The notes beneath the pieces are model-generated. The model ran no database searches. It worked only from the letters and a program-made list of their open reading frames with translations, and was not told where the DNA came from. From the NCBI GenBank assembly GCA_021776195.1, contig JAJFGK010000090.1, positions 1-64,000 of the forward strand: a DNA stretch of 64,000 bases, written 5' to 3'. Positions within the stretch are counted from its first letter, which is position 1. Every line of letters starts with the position of its first letter. The translations under genes were made by a program, and so were the position numbers. This DNA comes from Kiloniellaceae bacterium. GTDB lineage: Bacteria > Pseudomonadota > Alphaproteobacteria > Kiloniellales > Kiloniellaceae. Shown piece by piece: positions 56,765-64,000 of this stretch.

Positions 56765-58378
56765 ATGACGATCGACGATGGACCCGTGGCCATCGAGCGG
56801 CCCACGGCTATCGAGCTAAAGGACATCAACAAGGCCTTCGGTCTGGTCCGGGCCAACAGGAACGTCTCGCTAAGCGTGCCGGCCGGCACGATCCACGGCA
56901 TCATCGGCGAGAACGGGGCCGGCAAGTCGACCCTGATGAGCGTGATCTACGGCTTCTACGAGCCTGACAGCGGCGCCATCCTGATCGACGGCACCGAGGT
57001 CAGGATCCGCTCGTCGCGCGATGCCATCGACCGCGGCATCGGCATGGTCCATCAGCACTTCATGCTGGTGGAGACCTTCACCGTGCTGGAGAACGTCCTG
57101 CTGGGCGCCGAGTCCGGGGCCCTGCTGACCCGGTCCAAGGCCCTGGCGCGGGCCGAGTTCGAGCGCCTCGAGGAAAGCTACGGCCTTTTCGTCGATCCCG
57201 ATGCCATCGCCGGTCGCCTGCCGGTCGGCGAACAGCAGCGCGTCGAGATCCTGAAGGCGCTCTATCGCGGCGCCGAGATCCTGATTCTCGACGAACCGAC
57301 CGGGGTTCTGACGCCCCAGGAAACCGATTCCCTGTTCCAGATCCTGCGGGCCCTGCGGGACCGCGGGGTGACGGTCATCCTGATCACCCACAAGCTGCGG
57401 GAAATCATGGCCGTCACCGACAATGTGACGGTGATGCGCGGCGGCGAGGTGGTGGCCCATCGCCGGACCGCCCGGACCGACAAGGAGGAACTGGCCGAAC
57501 TCATGGTCGGGCGCAAGGTGCGCCTGGAACTGGACAAGGAAGTCGCCAGCCCCGGCGAGCCGCTCCTGCGGGTCCGCGACCTCAGTCTGCGCGACGCCCT
57601 CGGCGTGGCCCGGGTCGACGCGGTCAGCTTCGAGGTCCGGCGCGGCGAGATTGTCGGGATCGCCGGCGTTTCGGGCAACGGCCAGAGCGAGCTGCTGGAG
57701 ACCCTGGCGGGCATCCGCCCGCCCGACGCCGGCGCCATCGAGCTGCTCGACCGGACGATCACACCGGAGCACCCCCTGACACCCGACGCCCTGCGCACGC
57801 TCGGTCTGGCGCACGTCCCCGAAGACCGCCAGCGCCGGGGCCTCGTCACCCAGTTCGCGGCCTTCGAGTCGGCCCTCCTCGGCTATCACGACGATCCCGC
57901 CTACAACGGGCCCTGCCTGACCGACCGACCCGCGATCATGGCCGCGACCGACGCGATGATGAGGGACTTCGATGTCCGGCCGCGGGACGTTTCCTTGAAG
58001 ACCGCCAACTTTTCCGGCGGCAATCAGCAAAAGCTCGTCCTGGCGCGCGAACTGGGCCGCGATCCGGCGGTTTTACTGGTCGGGCAGCCGACCCGGGGCG
58101 TCGACATCGGCGCCATCGAGTTCATCCACAAGACCCTGGTGGCGATGCGCGATGCGGGCTGCGCCGTGCTCTTGGTCTCGGTCGAGCTGGAAGAGGTCAT
58201 GGCCCTGGCCGACCGCATCCTGGTGATGTTCGAGGGGCGCATCGTCGGCGAGGTCGCCGCCGCCGAGGCCGATGAACGGATTCTGGGGCTGATGATGGCC
58301 AACGCCCATGGACAGGAGCCATCGCCGGGCCAGCAGCAACCCACTAGCCAAGAGCAAACCCCGGGGCCGGGGCCGTGA
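56765..58378 (+). CDS. Nucleoside ABC transporter ATPase (double ABC)
   Basis: The 537-aa protein has two ABC domains. The first has GENGAGKST and LILDEPTGVLTP. The second (GVSGNGQSE, with FSGGNQQK) has the degenerate Walker A usual in sugar/nucleoside importers of this class. It powers the BMP-type importer. The C-terminus is Gln/Pro-rich. Its TGA overlaps the next start by 4 bp. Confidence 0.9.
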   Translation: MTIDDGPVAIERPTAIELKDINKAFGLVRANRNVSLSVPAGTIHGIIGENGAGKSTLMSVIYGFYEPDSGAILIDGTEVRIRSSRDAIDRGIGMVHQHFMLVETFTVLENVLLGAESGALLTRSKALARAEFERLEESYGLFVDPDAIAGRLPVGEQQRVEILKALYRGAEILILDEPTGVLTPQETDSLFQILRALRDRGVTVILITHKLREIMAVTDNVTVMRGGEVVAHRRTARTDKEELAELMVGRKVRLELDKEVASPGEPLLRVRDLSLRDALGVARVDAVSFEVRRGEIVGIAGVSGNGQSELLETLAGIRPPDAGAIELLDRTITPEHPLTPDALRTLGLAHVPEDRQRRGLVTQFAAFESALLGYHDDPAYNGPCLTDRPAIMAATDAMMRDFDVRPRDVSLKTANFSGGNQQKLVLARELGRDPAVLLVGQPTRGVDIGAIEFIHKTLVAMRDAGCAVLLVSVELEEVMALADRILVMFEGRIVGEVAAAEADERILGLMMANAHGQEPSPGQQQPTSQEQTPGPGP

Positions 58379-59508
58379 GCGCGCCGCTGCCGCCGCTCCC
58401 GCGCTGGATCGATATCGGGCTGATCCCGCTGCTCAACATCCTGCTGGCGATGATCGTCGCCGGCCTGATCATCCTGCTGATCGGCGAGAACCCGCTGGAG
58501 GCCGTCCAGATCATGCTGGCCGGCGCGCTCGGTTACGACGAGGGCATCGGCTATACGCTCTACTACACGACCAACTTCGTCTTCACCGGTCTGGCCGTGG
58601 CCGTCGCGTTTCATGCCGGGCTCTTCAACATCGGCGGCGAGGGTCAGGCCTATATCGGCGGCCTCGGTCTCGGTCTGGCGATGCTGGCGAGCGACGGCTG
58701 GCTGCCCTTCTGGGCGCTGCTGCCCCTGGGTATCCTGGCCTCGGCTGCCTTCGGCGCGGCCTGGGCCGCGGTGCCGGCGGTGCTCCAGGCCTACCGCGGC
58801 AGCCATATCGTCATCACCACCATCATGTTCAACTTCATCGCCTCGGCGCTGATGGTCTATCTGCTGGTCAATGTGCTGATCGAGCCGGGTTCCATGTCGC
58901 CGGAAAGCCGCGAGTTCGCCCAGGCCGCCTGGCTGCCTTTCATGCACGAGCTGCTGGCCGGCTTCGGGATCACGGTGACCGCGACGCCGCTCAATCTCTC
59001 GGTGGTCTGGGCCGGTATCGCCTGCGTCGCGGTCTGGGTCTACATCTGGCGCACCCGCTGGGGCTACCAGCTTCGCACCGTCGGCCTGAACGAGGCCGCC
59101 GCGGTCTATGCCGGGATCAATCCCCGGCGGGTCATCGTCTTGACCATGTGCATCTCCGGCGCGCTTGCCGGCTTCGTCGGCATGAACGAGGTCATGGGGG
59201 TGCATCACCGGCTGCTCTTGAATTTCACCGCCGGCTACGGCTTTACCGGCATCGCGGTCTCGCTGATGGGGCGCAACCATCCCTTCGGCATCGTGCTGGC
59301 GAGCTTGCTTTTCGGCCTGCTCTACCAGGGCGGCGCCGAGCTGGCCTTCGAGATCCCGACCATGACCCGCGAGATGGTGGTCATGCTGCAGGGCCTGGTG
59401 ATTCTCTTCAGCGGCGCCCTGGCCTACATGTTGAACCCCCTGGTGGCACGCCTCTACCACGGCTTCATCGGACGGCGCGCGCGCGCCGCGGTCGGGCAGG
59501 AGGCGTGA
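58375..59508 (+). CDS. Nucleoside ABC transporter permease 1
   Basis: The 377-aa membrane protein has about nine TM segments of the BPD_transp_2 (ribose/nucleoside permease) type. HAGLFNIGGEGQAYIGG (about 82-98) is the conserved motif. Start and stop overlap both neighbours (ATGA or TGATG). Confidence 0.88.
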   Translation: MSAPLPPLPRWIDIGLIPLLNILLAMIVAGLIILLIGENPLEAVQIMLAGALGYDEGIGYTLYYTTNFVFTGLAVAVAFHAGLFNIGGEGQAYIGGLGLGLAMLASDGWLPFWALLPLGILASAAFGAAWAAVPAVLQAYRGSHIVITTIMFNFIASALMVYLLVNVLIEPGSMSPESREFAQAAWLPFMHELLAGFGITVTATPLNLSVVWAGIACVAVWVYIWRTRWGYQLRTVGLNEAAAVYAGINPRRVIVLTMCISGALAGFVGMNEVMGVHHRLLLNFTAGYGFTGIAVSLMGRNHPFGIVLASLLFGLLYQGGAELAFEIPTMTREMVVMLQGLVILFSGALAYMLNPLVARLYHGFIGRRARAAVGQEA

Positions 59509-60482
59509 TGGAAGAGGCCTACCTCCTGGTCCTGCTGACCTTCGATGCCACGCTCCGGGTCTCGACGCCCCTGGTGCTCTGCGCCATGGCCGGGCTCTTT
59601 TCCGAACGCTCGGGGATCATCGACATCTCGCTCGAAGGCAAGATGCTGGGCGCCGCCTTCATGGCCGCCTCGGTGTCGGTCTGGACCGGCTCGGCCTGGC
59701 TCGGGCTGCTCGGCGGCGTGGCCCTGGCGGTCGGGCTCGGGCTGCTGCACGGCTTTGCCTGCATCACCCACCGGGGCAACCAGGTGGTCAGCGGCGTGGC
59801 CATCAACATCCTCATGTCCGGCCTGACGGTGGTGCTGGCGACGGCCTGGTTCCGGCAGGGCGGCCAGACCCCGGCGCTCGCCCCCGAGGGCCGCTTCCAC
59901 TCGCTGACCTGGCCCTTCGCCGAGACCTTGGCCGGCCTGCCGATCCTGGGCCGGATCTACGCCGAGGTGATCAGCGGCCACAACCTGCTGGTCTACGTCG
60001 CCTTCGCGGTGGTGCCGCTGACCTGGTGGATCGTCACCAAGACCCGGTTCGGCTTGCGGCTGCGCGCCGTCGGCGAGAACCCGGCGGCGGTCGACACGGC
60101 GGGGATATCCGTCGTGCGGCTGCGCTATTCGGCGGTCCTGATCGCCGGCCTCTTGACCGGCATCGCCGGCGCCTACCTTTCGACCGCCCAGGGGTCCGGC
60201 TTCGTGCGCGAAATGACCGCGGGCCAGGGCTATATTGCCCTGGCCGCCATGATCTTCGGCAAGTGGCGCCCGGTGCCGGCCATGCTGGCCTGCCTGCTGT
60301 TCGGGCTGCTGGACGCCATCGCGATCCGCCTCCAAGGGGTCGCCCTGCCCCTGGTCGGCGAGATCCCGGTCCAGTTCATCCAGGCCTTGCCCTATGTCGT
60401 CACCGTGGTGCTGCTGGCCGGCTTCATCGGCCGGGCGGTGGCGCCCAAGGCGATCGGCATGCCCTATGTGAAGGAGCGGTGA
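59508..60482 (+). CDS. Nucleoside ABC transporter permease 2
   Basis: The 324-aa BPD_transp_2 permease has the matching ERSGIIDISLEGKMLGAAF motif (about 33-51). It is the partner of permease 1 in the inner-membrane channel. TGATG overlaps join it to the preceding gene; cdd starts 18 bp further on. Confidence 0.9.
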   Translation: MEEAYLLVLLTFDATLRVSTPLVLCAMAGLFSERSGIIDISLEGKMLGAAFMAASVSVWTGSAWLGLLGGVALAVGLGLLHGFACITHRGNQVVSGVAINILMSGLTVVLATAWFRQGGQTPALAPEGRFHSLTWPFAETLAGLPILGRIYAEVISGHNLLVYVAFAVVPLTWWIVTKTRFGLRLRAVGENPAAVDTAGISVVRLRYSAVLIAGLLTGIAGAYLSTAQGSGFVREMTAGQGYIALAAMIFGKWRPVPAMLACLLFGLLDAIAIRLQGVALPLVGEIPVQFIQALPYVVTVVLLAGFIGRAVAPKAIGMPYVKER

Positions 60483-60499
60483 TGGGTGAAGGAGCGGCG

Positions 60500-60889
60500 A
60501 TGGAGGACTTGTTCGCGGCGGCGCGGGCGGCCCGGGACCAGGCCTACGCGCCCTACTCCAATTTCGCCGTGGGCGCGGCCCTGCGCGCGGCGAGCGGCGC
60601 GGTCTTCGCCGGCTGCAACGTCGAGAACGCGGCCTATCCGCAAGGCTGGTGCGCCGAGGCATCGGCCATTGCCGCCATGGTCCTGGCCGGCGAGCGGCGG
60701 ATCGTCGAACTGGCCGTGATCGGCGGCGGCGCGGAGCTCTGCACGCCCTGCGGCGGCTGCCGCCAGAAGCTCCGGGAGTTCGCCGGCGACGACCTGCCGG
60801 TGCACATCCTGGGGCCCGAGGGTCTGCGCCGTAGCGTCACCCTGGGCGAGCTGCTGCCCCTCTCCTTTGGGCCGCGGAACCTGCCATGA
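60500..60889 (+). CDS. cdd: Cytidine deaminase
   Basis: The 129-aa zinc enzyme converts (deoxy)cytidine to (deoxy)uridine. The motifs are CAE (GWCAEASAI) and PCGGCRQ, giving the three-cysteine zinc site of the small tetrameric class. The start at 60500 follows AAGGAG by 5 bases and is preferred to the ATG at 60482. Its TGA overlaps the pnp ATG. Confidence 0.93.
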   Translation: MEDLFAAARAARDQAYAPYSNFAVGAALRAASGAVFAGCNVENAAYPQGWCAEASAIAAMVLAGERRIVELAVIGGGAELCTPCGGCRQKLREFAGDDLPVHILGPEGLRRSVTLGELLPLSFGPRNLP

Positions 60890-61725
60890 CCCCGGAGATC
60901 GAAGCCCAGGCCGAGAGCGCCGCCGCCGAGCTGCGCCGCGCCGCGCCGCACGCAACCCCACGCCTGGGTCTGGTCCTGGGCTCCGGGCTCGGCAGCCTGG
61001 TGGCGGACTTGGAGGACGCGACCGCGGTTCCTTACGACCGCCTGCCGGGCTTCCCGCACACCGGTGTCGGCGGCCATGACGGTCAACTGGTCCTGGGGCT
61101 GCTGGGTGGGCTGCCGGTTGCGGTCCTGCAAGGCCGCGCCCATCCTTACGAAACTGGCCGGGCCGACGCCATGGCGGTGCCGATCTGGACCTTGCGGGCC
61201 CTGGGCTGTCAGGCGGTGGTGCTGACCAATGCCGCCGGCTCGCTGCGCGAAGAGATGCGCCCCGGCGCGGTCATGCTGGTGATCGACCACATCAACTTCG
61301 CCGGCCTTTCGCCGCTGGTCGGCGCCACCGGCGACGAGCGCTTCGTCGACATGACGGCGGCCTACGATCCGGGTCTTTGCCAGGCGCTGCGTGCCGCGGC
61401 CGGGGCGGTCAACGTCCTGCTCCACGAGGGCACCTATATCTGGTTTCTCGGGCCGCAGTTCGAGACCCCGGCGGAAATTCGCGCCGCCGCGGCCCTCGGC
61501 GCCGACGCGGTCGGCATGTCCACCGTGCCCGAGGTGATCCTGGCGCGCCGGGCCGGTCTCACGGCGGCGGCGCTTTCGATTGTCACCAACCCGGCGGCCG
61601 GCCTGGGGGAGGGGCCGCTGAGCCACGGTCAGACCCAGGCCGTGGCCGCGAAGGGCGCCGAAGCGGCGGGGCGCATTCTGATCTGCTTCGCCGCGGCGCG
61701 GGCTCAGGCGGGACCCCTGCAATGA
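60886..61725 (+). CDS. Purine nucleoside phosphorylase
   Basis: This is a 279-aa trimeric-type (PNP/MTAP superfamily) phosphorylase. It has the phosphate-binding LGSGLG, GRAHPYETG, TNAAGSL and the base-site EVGMS-like region (DAVGMSTVPE). It splits inosine and guanosine (and deoxy forms) to base and ribose-1-phosphate. It overlaps cdd by 4 bp. Confidence 0.9.
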   Translation: MTPEIEAQAESAAAELRRAAPHATPRLGLVLGSGLGSLVADLEDATAVPYDRLPGFPHTGVGGHDGQLVLGLLGGLPVAVLQGRAHPYETGRADAMAVPIWTLRALGCQAVVLTNAAGSLREEMRPGAVMLVIDHINFAGLSPLVGATGDERFVDMTAAYDPGLCQALRAAAGAVNVLLHEGTYIWFLGPQFETPAEIRAAAALGADAVGMSTVPEVILARRAGLTAAALSIVTNPAAGLGEGPLSHGQTQAVAAKGAEAAGRILICFAAARAQAGPLQ

Positions 61726-61756
61726 GTGACACCCCTGCAATGACTGCCGACCCCCG

Positions 61757-63094
61757 ATGGCCGTGATGTTGCCGCAAGAGATCATCCGCAAGAAGCGCGA
61801 CGGCGGCCGCCTCGACGAGTCCGAAATCGCCGCCGTGGCGGCGGGCCTGGTCGACGGCGGTTTCAGCGATGCGCAGGTCGCCGCCTTCGCCATGGCGGTC
61901 TACTTCCAGGGCCTGACACGGGACGAACTTGTGGTCTTGACCCGGGCCATGACCGAATCGGGCGAGCGTCTATCCTGGGCAGCGCTCGACCTCGACGGGC
62001 CGGTCCTCGACAAGCACTCCAGCGGCGGGGTGGGCGACAAGGTGAGCCTGATGCTGGCGCCGCTTGTCGCCGCCGCCGGCGGCTTCGTGCCGATGATCTC
62101 GGGCCGCGGCCTGGGTCACACCGGCGGCACCCTGGACAAGCTCCAGGCGATCCCCGGCTATGACATCGCGCCGGACCCAGCGGTCTTTCGCGACACGGTC
62201 AAGCGGGTCGGCTGCGCCATCATCGGTCAGACCGCCGATCTGGCGCCGGCCGACGGGCGCTTCTATGCCGTGCGCGACGTCACCGCGACGGTCGAGTCGA
62301 TCCCGCTGATCACCGCCTCGATTCTCTCCAAGAAACTGGCGGCCGGGCTCGACGCCCTGGTCATGGACGTAAAGACCGGCAACGGCGCCTTCGCCGCCGA
62401 GCTGGACCGGGCCCGCGCCCTGGCCCGCTCCATCGTCGCGGTAGCCGAGGGCGCCGGGCTGCCGGCGCGGGCGCTGATCACCGATATGGACCAGGTGCTG
62501 GGCCGCAGCGTGGGCAACGCCCTGGAGGTCATCGAGGCGGTCGACTACCTGACCGGCGCGGCGCGCGATCCCCGGCTCCACGCCGTCACCCTGGCCCTGG
62601 CCGGCGAGCTCCTCTGTCTGGGCGGCCTGGCGCCGGACCCCGCCGCCGGGAGCGCCACGTCGGCTGCCCTGCTGCAGAGCGGCGCGGCGGCCGAGGTCTT
62701 CGCCGCCATGGTCGCGGCCCTCGGCGGGCCGGGCGACATCCTGGGTAAGGCTGCGACCGGTCTCCCGCGCGCGCCGGTCGTACGTGCCGTACCGCCGGCC
62801 CGCGCCGGCATCGTCCAGGCCATGGACGCCCGGGCCATCGGGATCGCGGTGGTGGCCCTCGGTGGCGGCCGGACCGGGGCGGGCGACAGCATCGATCCGG
62901 CGGTCGGTTTCTCCCAGGTGGCGGCCGTGGGCGAGGCGGTCGATGGCGACCGTCCCCTGGCCCTGGTCCACGCCGCCAGCGAGGCCGATGCCGAGGCCGC
63001 CACGGCGACGCTTCGTCAGGCCGTGATACTGGGCGAAGCAAGCGTACAGCCCCGGCCCGTGGTGATCGAGGCCCTGTCGGATGGCGATGAGTGA
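61757..63094 (+). CDS. deoA: Thymidine phosphorylase
   Basis: This is a 445-aa pyrimidine-nucleoside phosphorylase with the signatures DKHSSGGVGDKVSL and SGRGLGHTGGTLDKL. It converts thymidine or deoxyuridine to base and deoxyribose-1-phosphate. ATG 61757 or 61766 (MLPQEIIRKKRDGG, as in E. coli DeoA) may be the start. Its stop lies inside the first codons of the downstream PhyH gene (14-bp overlap). Confidence 0.93.
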   Translation: MAVMLPQEIIRKKRDGGRLDESEIAAVAAGLVDGGFSDAQVAAFAMAVYFQGLTRDELVVLTRAMTESGERLSWAALDLDGPVLDKHSSGGVGDKVSLMLAPLVAAAGGFVPMISGRGLGHTGGTLDKLQAIPGYDIAPDPAVFRDTVKRVGCAIIGQTADLAPADGRFYAVRDVTATVESIPLITASILSKKLAAGLDALVMDVKTGNGAFAAELDRARALARSIVAVAEGAGLPARALITDMDQVLGRSVGNALEVIEAVDYLTGAARDPRLHAVTLALAGELLCLGGLAPDPAAGSATSAALLQSGAAAEVFAAMVAALGGPGDILGKAATGLPRAPVVRAVPPARAGIVQAMDARAIGIAVVALGGGRTGAGDSIDPAVGFSQVAAVGEAVDGDRPLALVHAASEADAEAATATLRQAVILGEASVQPRPVVIEALSDGDE

Positions 63095-63968
63095 AGTTCC
63101 GCGATACCGGACCTCCAGCGCCGAGGGTCTGAGCGCGGGCATGGCGCGGGACTTCCAGGCGGACGGTCTGCTGGTGCTGGAGGACTTTGCGTCGCCGGCG
63201 GCCTGCCTGCGCCTGATGGACCGCGCGGCGGCGATGATCGAGGCCTTCGATCCGGCCGAGGTTCGCTCGGTTTTCTCGACCCGCCAGACCTCTCACCTGG
63301 GCGACCCCTATTTCGAGGGCTCGGGCGACAAGATCCGCTTCTTCTTCGAGGAAGGCGCCTTCGACGCGGCCGGCGGTCTGACCCGGCCCAAAGGCCTGGC
63401 CATCAACAAGATCGGCCATGCGCTGCACGATCTCGATCCCGCCTTCGACGCCTTCTCGCGCCAGCCGGCCCTGGCCCGGCTGGCCGCCGACATGGGCTTT
63501 GCCGCGCCGCTGCTGCTGCAGTCGATGATGATCTTCAAGCAGCCGCGCATCGGCGGCGAGGTCACGATCCACCAGGACTCGACCTTTCTTCGCACCGAGC
63601 CGCTCTCCTGCCGGGCCTTCTGGTTCGCCCTGGAGGACGCCACCCTGGAGAACGGCTGTCTCTTCGCGCTGCCCGGCCACCACAAGGGACCCTTGAAGCA
63701 GCGCCACTTTCGCAACGCCGCGGGTCATCTGGTGACCGAGACCCTCGATTCTTCGCCCTGGCCGGACCGGGATCACGTCCCCCTGGAAGTGCCCCGGGGA
63801 ACCCTGGTCCTGCTCGACGGCAAGCTGCCGCACTTCAGCGGCGCGAACCGGTCGGCCCGTTCCCGGCAGGCCTACACGCTGCATCTGATCGATGGTGCCT
63901 GCCGTTACCCGGCGGACAATTGGCTGCAGCGCGCGCCGGGCTTGCCCCTGCGGGGATTCGCGCCATGA
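63081..63968 (+). CDS. PhyH-family Fe(II)/2-oxoglutarate oxygenase coupled to deoA (PHYHD1-like)
   Basis: The 295-aa protein has iron ligands IHQDS (His164, Asp166) and a distal His in KLPHFSGANRS (His251). The HQDSTFLRTEP stretch resembles PHYHD1-type PhyH proteins, whose physiological substrate is unsettled. Translation is coupled to deoA (14-bp overlap) and to the next gene (ATGA), so it is an integral part of the nucleoside operon. A role in oxidising a nucleoside, base or sugar product is a fair inference, not shown. Confidence 0.82.
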   Translation: MAMSEVPRYRTSSAEGLSAGMARDFQADGLLVLEDFASPAACLRLMDRAAAMIEAFDPAEVRSVFSTRQTSHLGDPYFEGSGDKIRFFFEEGAFDAAGGLTRPKGLAINKIGHALHDLDPAFDAFSRQPALARLAADMGFAAPLLLQSMMIFKQPRIGGEVTIHQDSTFLRTEPLSCRAFWFALEDATLENGCLFALPGHHKGPLKQRHFRNAAGHLVTETLDSSPWPDRDHVPLEVPRGTLVLLDGKLPHFSGANRSARSRQAYTLHLIDGACRYPADNWLQRAPGLPLRGFAP

Positions 63969-64000
63969 TCGTCGCCGAGAAACGCGCCGCTGGAATGGAG
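63965..64000 (+). CDS. Start of next operon gene (truncated by window end)
   Basis: The ATG overlaps the PhyH stop (ATGA) and the frame begins MIVAEKRAAGME. Too little is visible to name it. Its place in the operon suggests another nucleoside-salvage enzyme. Confidence 0.5.
   Translation, partial: MIVAEKRAAGME

Overview
The window is high-GC DNA with dense, often translationally overlapping operons, ATG/GTG/TTG starts and intracellular polyhydroxybutyrate turnover. This fits a free-living, probably marine or rhizosphere alphaproteobacterium near the Rhodospirillales/Kiloniellales. Placement rests on gene content and base composition only; no rRNA or tRNA was seen.

Layout. 0-4.5 kb: 2-aminoethylphosphonate catabolism (phnW-phnA-phnY, the last cut by the left edge) with a divergent LysR regulator. 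4.5-9.7 kb: FAD amine oxidoreductase, RraA-like protein, SDR dehydrogenase, an EF-hand/glycine-zipper envelope pair, and a DMT exporter. 9.7-13 kb: an M24 Xaa-Pro-type dipeptidase translationally coupled to a trimethylamine-dehydrogenase-family flavoprotein. 13-15.2 kb: PHB depolymerase, a cold-shock protein and a small Lys/Ala-rich protein. 15.3-19.2 kb: a heterodimeric ABC exporter. 19.5-23 kb: homocysteine S-methyltransferase and an orphan Mo-bisMGD oxidoreductase. 23.2-27.5 kb: RND efflux adaptor and pump. 27.5-32.7 kb: a Dpp/Opp-type importer. 33.5-37 kb: katG and oxyR, divergent.

37.6-39.5 kb is a scar region. It holds a Rieske-oxygenase fragment, a pair of lower-GC Lys-rich small genes (one broken by a stop codon), an IS6-type transposase fragment fused to an integrase fragment, and a diverged 92-bp direct repeat bracketing most of it. 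Next to it are a phytanoyl-CoA-dioxygenase-family (PhyH) enzyme and an intact Rieske oxygenase.

42-53.5 kb is sulfur oxidation. The set aprM-aprB-aprA-sat (sulfite to APS to sulfate plus ATP) diverges from soeABC (direct membrane-bound sulfite dehydrogenase), so the cell has two cytoplasmic routes for sulfite. A Fic module in lower-GC DNA follows.

54.6-64 kb is a nucleoside uptake and salvage operon: BMP-family ABC importer, cytidine deaminase, purine nucleoside phosphorylase and thymidine phosphorylase. PhyH-family 2-oxoglutarate oxygenases lie on both sides, one of them translationally coupled to deoA. That association is the most interesting functional lead here. No CRISPR array, prophage or obvious new defence island was found.
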